DNA from: Batkoa obscura
Taxonomy: Eukaryota > Entomophthoromycota > Entomophthoromycetes > Entomophthorales > Batkoaceae
Length of the DNA stretch: 64,000 nt
Direction: 5' to 3'
Assembly (NCBI GenBank): GCA_030770535.1
Contig: JASVEC010000023.1
Span: 1 to 64,000, forward strand
Under the pieces are notes generated by a model. The model was not told where the DNA came from. It was given only the letters and a program-made list of their open reading frames with translations, and made no database searches. Positions 58,043-64,000 of this stretch are shown in pieces; the first letter of the stretch is position 1; every line of letters begins with the position of its first letter. A program made the translations under genes and the position numbers.

Positions 58043-58396
58043 ATTTCGAGTTGAGTTTTTTGATGTAATTTTATTGTTTATATATATGATATTACAACTA
58101 AAGAGTACAAAGTTTAAATGGTAGCTTTTTTATTTTAATCCTCTATGTTTTTATTAATTGTATTATTAACTTTATAGTTGAGCGTAATAAGATAACCTAT
58201 AATGATAAAATAATAAAAGATAACTAATATTAAACGTCAACTTTATTTTAACTAAATTTTAAATTTTACACAAAAAGAATTCTAAATTCGATTCTATCTT
58301 AATGACAGTTTAAACATTTAGTATAACTATCCACAGCGTCATGACTGGAAATAAATCAGTACTTGTGTTAAAGTAAAAAGGATTATTATAAACTTA

Positions 58397-58820
58397 CTAA
58401 GTAATAGAACAATGGTTGCAAATATTTAATTCACATTGACAGCACTCGGTTCTACAATTAAGACATAGTCCAGTTCCACATTGTTCACATAATACAAAAT
58501 CAGATTGTTTATGAATCATGGCACAACTCCAACATTTTATACTGCTACTTTCTATTTTTAAAAAAGTCTTGTTAATATGATAAAAAAAGGCTCGCTATTA
58601 GTTACCTACCTTGTTCATTATCGATTTCTTTTTGTTCTAAATAACTAAATCAACACCATTTTAATCAAATAAACAATAACATCCACTTACTAAGCATCCA
58701 AAATCCATTAGGTAGTAGAGTAGGATCTAATTTGTTTTTTTGCTTCAATGTTAAATAAGATAAACTGGAACTTAACTCATGTAATCCAACATTATCTTCT
58801 ATTATTTTACGTTTATTCAT
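58397..58820 (-). CDS. Siva-like Cys-rich zinc-binding protein
   Basis: Three exons (58820-58691, 58636-58610, 58551-58397) encode 103 residues and end in TAG. The N-terminal half is helical and charged (NKRKIIEDNVGLHELSSS). The C-terminal 45 residues hold twelve cysteines in pairs: CWSC, CEQC, LCLNC, CCQC, CNHC. The order C-x2-C, C-x2-C, C-x2-C, C-x2-C, C-x2-C closely follows the Siva family C terminus (CSSC, CGQC, LCGQC, CWGC, CTLC in human Siva from memory). Animal Siva is an apoptosis-linked zinc protein; the role of fungal relatives is unknown to me. The middle exon is 27 nt. Convergent with the RNF5-like gene, 354 bp between ends. Confidence 0.72.
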
Positions 58821-60183
58821 TACAGTTTAGTAAATATAATCAAAGCTTTACATTTTGAATTTAACTTACTAATTCGAAATTTCAACTTTCCATATTAACA
58901 CCAAATTTTAAAAAGTTACCAAAAAACAGTTGAAATGCTTAGTTTCCCACAATTGGAAATCAACCAAAATCACATGGGCTGAATAAAAAGGTTGAAACAT
59001 TTACTGTATTTTCTTTATCCAATCAGTAGGAAATTCTTTACCTGTAAAGACATTTCTTTTACAAACAAATGATGCAAACGGCCGTTGATGAAGCTCCATG
59101 ATTCATATAAGCCAATGCAGGGGAGCTAACAACACCCACTGTGTTAACTTGCTGATAACCATAATAATAATAAAACTAGAAATTTAAAATACTTGAAGTC
59201 TATTTAAGACAAGACTATGGCTCGAATCTAAAGGATAGAGCAATGTTATGAGAATTCAAGACTTAGTTTGTAATATTACTATTTTAATGAATCAATTTGG
59301 ATCATTGAAGATGTAAAATTAATTTTGTAAAAAGGGAATAAGTAAGACTTTAAATATTAATAAACTATAGTTATAAAAAGTGTATAAAAATAATAGAATT
59401 TATTCTATTACTTACAGTATTTGAGTTTATTTAGAGAGTAGGTTACCTAGGTTATTAAACTTTCAAGTTTGTATTTAGTATGATTTAAATTTGTAGTAGT
59501 AAATAGTTTTTATTGTGAATAACTTCTTTTTCTCTATTTTTAGTTCTTAAACCAATAGACACTGTTTTATTTATAAATTATTATACTCATTATATATTAT
59601 TATCTTTACTTTTGATTATTATATTTTAATTAAATATCAGTGTTATACTAACTTTTTTATTACTCTGATTTTAGCTCTATTATTAATACTGCAGACTCTG
59701 TCCTCGTCAATATTTCAAAACTAGTAATCAAATTCGATTGGAAGTGGGAGAGAAGCAATGTAATTGGATAATCAATTAATCCTTTATTAATCAATGGGAT
59801 TTAAGATCTATAAAAAGGGATAACGAAAAGGTAAGAAAGAGAAAAAAGGATGTAATGAGCAGCTTAAGGTAAGCAATACTTAAATAAACTAAGAAGTAGA
59901 AATTCTAACACATTGATATTACTAAAAGATTGTTATCTCTAAATTAAGTTGCAGATAGGGGGTTGATTTAAATACTAAAAACTCAATATTGAATCAAATT
60001 AATATTAAAGTTTAAAAAAATACATTTCAAATACGAATTTTAATGATTAACTACTAAATTAGGTTAATTTTTTATAATGAAAAAAGACATTAAATAGAAT
60101 ATATAAGCATCAAATATAGAATATATGAGTAGCAATACAAATGTTTATTTTGTAAATACAAAATATGCGAGTTTGGTATTAGC
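58821..60183. other. Spacer, nothing recognised
   Basis: About 1.36 kb. It includes a slightly GC-richer patch around 59030-59160 with CAAACGGCCGTTG, a short palindrome, but no gene, MITE copy or RNA motif I can support. Confidence 0.5.
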
Positions 60184-61602
60184 TTAGCTTCTAAGATAAA
60201 CATTTATCATTGTATTCTTTTTAATTTCTTTATGAGCCTTTTTATCATAAATTGGAGCAATCAACAACAATGGAGCTGTAGGCTTATATTGTGAAATACT
60301 AGGCCTTTGGGGAAAGTCATTTGATACATCAGAAAAAGAGTCAAGAGGAGATAAAAGCCTTAAAAATGGTTTTACAGCATTCATTAATGGTCCAGTCATA
60401 TTTGATAAACTAGAGAGTGATGTTTTAAGAAGTCCTCTTATTTGTCTATTTGTATTTTTAGGGAGAAAGGTGTAAATTTTAATTGATTCAAGATTTGGGA
60501 ATAAAGATAAGAAGGAAGCGAAATCTTGAAGAGTATTATCAAACCTATTTACAACAATTTGTTTTATAAAATTGCACTTAACTGAATCATTGCTTATATC
60601 AATTGTATCTAGAATTCCAGAATCAGGTTCACTAATATCCATCTTTTGAATATTAGGCAATAAATAAATGGCTTTTAACACATCTATTGATAATCTTTTA
60701 ACAAATATTTCCTTTAACGTTGATAATTTCAAAAAACTATTGTCAATTGGATATGTTGAACCAAGAAAGCCTAAGCAAGCGATATTGCCCTCTTCAATAA
60801 ATTTGATGCTATTATAATTCTCATTGATTCCAAAATATTTTCCAGATTGATCAATGAATTTTACTCTTTTTAATTTTTGTAAGTTTCCCAGACAACTAAT
60901 ATCAAGCTCTTCAAATTCTCCCCTAATTTCTAGTTCTAAATTGGAATTAAAATTTATATTGGGATTGAATCTAGCAGGTGTAAATAGGGTTCCAGAAGTA
61001 GCTAAAATTAATCTTTTTAGCCTATTGAATTTTGTTTTAAGTAGGTCTATACCATCAAGATTCAAATGGTGGTCTGAAAAGAATACAAATATCCTTAAAT
61101 TGCTTAAATTACGATGTTGAATTGTTGCATTGATAGATATATCATCACCTCCAATTATAAGAGTTTCAACCTGATCCAAGCAGTTATCAAAAAAAGTTGG
61201 CAACTTGGCCATCCTATAAGAACATATAAATAACCTTTTTAAGTTTGGGAACTTAATTGTTGTTTCATCGAAAATAGTCATATTTTCATTAGTAACAGCA
61301 AATGAAGCTGTATAATCCATAGATGTTACATTTTGACATTGATTTATATATTCAAGGTTCTTATTTCCTATATCTATATGTTTCATCAATAGTGGGTTCT
61401 CTTTAATAAATCGTTCTTGGTGATCTGAATATTTTTGAGATAAGCGGAAATCTGAAGACATTAACTTTTGCTTAATGACATAATTGACAACTTTATATAT
61501 ATATTTATTTAACAGTCGATAATTGAACAATTCATCTGGTTTGACTAATTTGAATATCGCTTCTAGCACAATATCTGGTAGTTGATCAAATTTGATGGTC
61601 AT
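60184..61602 (-). CDS. F-box/LRR-like protein, intact family member
   Basis: Intronless, 472 residues. The N terminus (FDQLPDIVLEAIFKLVKPDE followed by LFNYRLLNKYIYKVV) has the LP..(x)..IF..L....L...R.(x)N pattern of F-box domains, which bind Skp1 in SCF ubiquitin ligases. The rest is made of irregular leucine-rich repeats (FPNLKRLFICSY, LDQVETLIIGG, LRIFVFFSDHHLNLDGIDLL, LFPNLESIKIYT) suitable for substrate recognition. The C terminus is a shorter basic tail (PLLLIAPIYDKKAHKEIKKN). A paralogue lies 1 kb to the right on the same strand and a decayed one near 50.4 kb. The F-box is weak enough that this is an inference from pattern. Its substrate is unknown. Confidence 0.8.
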   Translation of the reverse strand: MTIKFDQLPDIVLEAIFKLVKPDELFNYRLLNKYIYKVVNYVIKQKLMSSDFRLSQKYSDHQERFIKENPLLMKHIDIGNKNLEYINQCQNVTSMDYTASFAVTNENMTIFDETTIKFPNLKRLFICSYRMAKLPTFFDNCLDQVETLIIGGDDISINATIQHRNLSNLRIFVFFSDHHLNLDGIDLLKTKFNRLKRLILATSGTLFTPARFNPNINFNSNLELEIRGEFEELDISCLGNLQKLKRVKFIDQSGKYFGINENYNSIKFIEEGNIACLGFLGSTYPIDNSFLKLSTLKEIFVKRLSIDVLKAIYLLPNIQKMDISEPDSGILDTIDISNDSVKCNFIKQIVVNRFDNTLQDFASFLSLFPNLESIKIYTFLPKNTNRQIRGLLKTSLSSLSNMTGPLMNAVKPFLRLLSPLDSFSDVSNDFPQRPSISQYKPTAPLLLIAPIYDKKAHKEIKKNTMINVYLRS

Positions 61603-62629
61603 TTGAATATAGAATGGTTGAAAAAATTACTCTGCATTTAGTTTGAAATGAGTTCATCTTTTTAAGGGAGAAATTTAATGTCGTAGTCTATTGGTTGAAA
61701 CAATTCATGTTCGCTTTTGATTTTATTTCGATTCGACTTAAGTGAAGATTGGGATTTGTTCTTTGTATTTATTAAGTTTAATCATAATGGCTTTTTCTAT
61801 TGTTCTATTTACTAATACGAAATTATAATTCCCAATCTACATTTAAATTGAATCAATATCAGAGGAAATGAATCAGCTCTATTAGAACAGAATATTGGCA
61901 AAATTTTTGGAACAAAAGACCATAAAACAGGTTTACTAAAACAATAAAAAGAACTAAAATACAACAAGATTCAATAAATTCTAAGTATTATGACATAATA
62001 TATGAATAGGTATAAACCAATATTCCATCGACTTTCATTATTCGAAACTTTTAATATTATTATCAAAAACCTAATGTACTTTTATTAATACAACGAACAT
62101 ATTGGCAATGAAATGCTACGAATTACAAGTATTCTAGAGTTTATATGAAGCTTTGGCAAATAACTGTTACTCCAATAGTAAAAGTCCTCTGGATTTGAAA
62201 ATTGATAATATAATCTAGCTAGATTTTGGAATAGATCTATAAATTTAAAGTTTAAATTCATAGTCAAACATCAAAGGTATCACCACCCAAAGCCATACAT
62301 ATTATCAATATACTCCCCAATAAATGATATTCATAATACAGAATAGTTTTTACAAGCATAGTACTTCAAATTACTGTAAAGCTAAACCATTATTTTATAA
62401 TAATAAATAACATTATAGCGAAATTTTAGATAGCATATGAGGATATTTTTTTAGCTTCATTACTTTTTCTATCTTTTAGGTGTTATTTAAGTGGAAAGAT
62501 TGTTAGTAAAATTGTTAAGCACAAAAATACATCCCCATATTGTATTTTTTTAAATAAATAGTAAATAAATCCAACTACAGCAAAATCATTTATTGGAGTT
62601 AATACAACAGATGAGAGACAGCTATTGAT
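61603..62629. other. Spacer between F-box/LRR paralogues with one MITE copy
   Basis: AT-rich DNA with the MITE at 62439-62536. The 60-codon minus frame at 62085-62267 has no support. Confidence 0.5.
62439..62536 (-). mobile_element. Short MITE copy, ATAT duplication
   Basis: GAGGATATTTTTTTAGC left end and ACATCCCC right end, core TTTTAGGTGTTATTTAAGTG. ATAT at 62435-62438 and 62537-62540. Confidence 0.82.
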
Positions 62630-64000
62630 TCAATCTTTGAGATATATATCTATCATTGGGTTCTTTTTAATTTCATTATAAACCTTTGAATTAACAATCG
62701 GAGCAATAAGTAGTAATGGGGCTTTAGGTTCATATAATAGAATATCGGACTCTTGCGAGAATATGTTTACTATATTATATAAACTACTTAAAAGAGTTAG
62801 GCGATTCAATAATGGCTTAATAGTGTTTACTATTGGTGCCATGATATTTGATAGATTATAAAGGGGCATTGCTAAAATCTCACTTATTGGATTGCCTATA
62901 TATATAGGAAAAAAACTGTAAATTTTGATTACTTCAAGATTTGGGAATAAAGACAAAAAGCAAGCAAAATCCTCAAGGGTATCATCAAATCTACTCATGG
63001 TAATTTGTTTTATAAATTTACATTGGAATTCATCGTCTTCAAAATAAATTGTATCCATGACTCCTTGCTCAAACTCAGTAATGTCCATCTTTTCAATGTT
63101 TGGCAATAAAGAAATTACCTGCAATATTTCTACTGAAAACTCTTTAATGAACACTTCCTTTAAGGTTAATAATTTCATAAAACTGTCATCAATTTGGTAT
63201 TTTGAACCAAGAAAGCCTAAGCTAACGATATTACTTCCCTCAATAAAGCTCATGTTGTTACTATTCTCGTTTATTTCAAAAATCTTGCCAGAATAATCAA
63301 TTAATTTTATGCTCTTTAATTTTTTTAAGTTTCCTAAGCAACTAATATCAAATTCTTTGAATTCACCTCTAATTACTAACTCTAAATTGGAACTGAAATT
63401 TATATTGGGGTTGAATCTAACAGGATTAACAAAAACTCCAGAAGTTCCTAGATATAACTTCTTTAATTTACTAAATTTTGTTTTAACCATATCTAGTCCA
63501 TCAAGGCGCAGTTCGTCTTTGGAATATATTACAAGTACTTTCAATTTCTTTAAAGTATGATATTTGATTATATTCTTGAGGATTATATTTTTTCCACCAA
63601 TTATAAGCTCTTCTACCTGATCTAAATAGTTATCAAATATATCTGGTAATCTTGTACTTACAAAAGAAAATATTTTTAAAATTTTCAAGTTTGGAAAATT
63701 AGTACTTATTTTAATACTATTATCAACACTACTGCTATCATTAATATCGCCAAGCGGGTTCTTGTATTCCATCGATACTACATTTGGGCAACAGTTTAAA
63801 TACTCAATGTTGCTATTGTCTATTTCCATATGTTTTATTAATAGGGGATTCTCTTTGATAAATTTGATTTGATGATTTGAATACTTCCGAGATTTGAGGT
63901 ATACTGAGTTTATTAATTTTTTCCTGATAACATATTTGATAATTTTATTGATATATTTATTTAAGAGCAGATAGTTAAATAGCTCATCCGGATTTGCAAA
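62630..64000 (-). CDS. F-box/LRR-like protein, 5' end beyond the window
   Basis: The frame stays open from the stop at 62630 to the window edge at 64000, so the first in-window Met at 63829 is not the start. The edge codons read FANPDELFNYLLLNKYINKI, matching the F-box region (VKPDELFNYRLLNKYIYKVV) of the gene at 60184. Only about 20 N-terminal residues are missing. LRR blocks correspond along the whole length (LDQVEELIIGGKN, SNLELVIRGEFKEFDISCLG, FLSLFPNLEVIKIYSF) and the end PLLLIAPIVNSKVYNEIKKN matches too. The divergence between the pair is well beyond a recent duplication. Confidence 0.82.
   Translation of the reverse strand, partial: FANPDELFNYLLLNKYINKIIKYVIRKKLINSVYLKSRKYSNHQIKFIKENPLLIKHMEIDNSNIEYLNCCPNVVSMEYKNPLGDINDSSSVDNSIKISTNFPNLKILKIFSFVSTRLPDIFDNYLDQVEELIIGGKNIILKNIIKYHTLKKLKVLVIYSKDELRLDGLDMVKTKFSKLKKLYLGTSGVFVNPVRFNPNINFSSNLELVIRGEFKEFDISCLGNLKKLKSIKLIDYSGKIFEINENSNNMSFIEGSNIVSLGFLGSKYQIDDSFMKLLTLKEVFIKEFSVEILQVISLLPNIEKMDITEFEQGVMDTIYFEDDEFQCKFIKQITMSRFDDTLEDFACFLSLFPNLEVIKIYSFFPIYIGNPISEILAMPLYNLSNIMAPIVNTIKPLLNRLTLLSSLYNIVNIFSQESDILLYEPKAPLLLIAPIVNSKVYNEIKKNPMIDIYLKD

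Noticed and set aside
63057-63560. Two plus-strand frames of about 80 codons
   Set aside because: Antisense shadows of the minus-strand F-box/LRR gene.

Overview
The window is a very AT-rich (roughly three-quarters A+T) nuclear segment from a fungus-like eukaryote. Evidence for this: many genes carry short GT...AG introns (about 29-95 nt, mostly 45-65); eEF2 has the 842-residue fungal form; there is a GH18 chitinase with a C-terminal chitin-binding tail, a CTH/TIS11 zinc-finger protein, Enp2, Syf2 and a Ydj1-type DnaJ with a CaaX box. TAA, TAG and TGA all end well-supported genes, so the standard code fits. I cannot name the species. Siva-like, TMEM234-like and Kunitz-like genes, unusual or absent in budding yeasts, suggest a lineage outside Saccharomycotina, but this is inference.

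Layout. 1-2.3 kb: 3' part of a peroxisomal acyl-CoA oxidase ending in SKL. 2.3-20 kb: gene-poor, with an unrecognised membrane protein (6.8-8.0 kb), two repetitive low-complexity genes (11.1-12.8 and 14.5-15.8 kb), a Kunitz-like secreted protein (16.9-17.5 kb) and many copies of one short inverted-repeat element. 19.6-23.2 kb: tandem protein-disulfide-isomerase-like genes, one small with a CKYS site and one a 16-exon transmembrane protein with CKHC and CGHC sites, a dilysine tail and a 4-nt microexon. 23.5-27.3 kb: SYF2 and a 12-exon DnaJ, convergent. 29.3-35.2 kb: three intronless secreted-protein genes (5'-nucleotidase, chitinase, Asn-rich mucin-like repeat protein with one frame break). 36.4-42.5 kb: ENP2, a small unknown gene and eEF2. 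46.0-46.7 kb: CTH/TIS11 protein. 50.4-51.8 kb: decayed F-box/LRR-like gene. 53.2-58.8 kb: a 9-exon unidentified gene, TMEM234-like, RNF5/RNF185-like E3 and a Siva-like zinc protein. 60.2-64.0 kb: two more F-box/LRR-like paralogues, the last cut by the window edge.

The main repeat structure is a MITE-like family: 24 short copies (about 82-112 bp) plus one 262-bp relative. Ends are GGGGATGT-like and ACATCCCC-like, with a conserved internal hairpin. Fifteen copies have exact 4-bp flanking duplications of differing sequence (ATAT, ATTT, ATTG, AAAT, ATGT, ACTT), which shows genuine insertion. All copies lie between genes and none is in an assigned exon or intron. They are dense in the gene-poor blocks and absent from the 28.5-43.9 kb gene-rich block.

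Functionally the genes are mixed housekeeping (ribosome assembly, translation, splicing, ER folding and ER degradation, mRNA decay) plus fast-evolving secreted or repetitive proteins, which are intronless except for the Kunitz-like gene. No operon-like logic is expected. The tandem PDI pair, the F-box/LRR family and the secreted-protein trio are the only functional groupings visible. I saw no tRNA or rRNA genes, CRISPR arrays, retroelements or virus-like elements.
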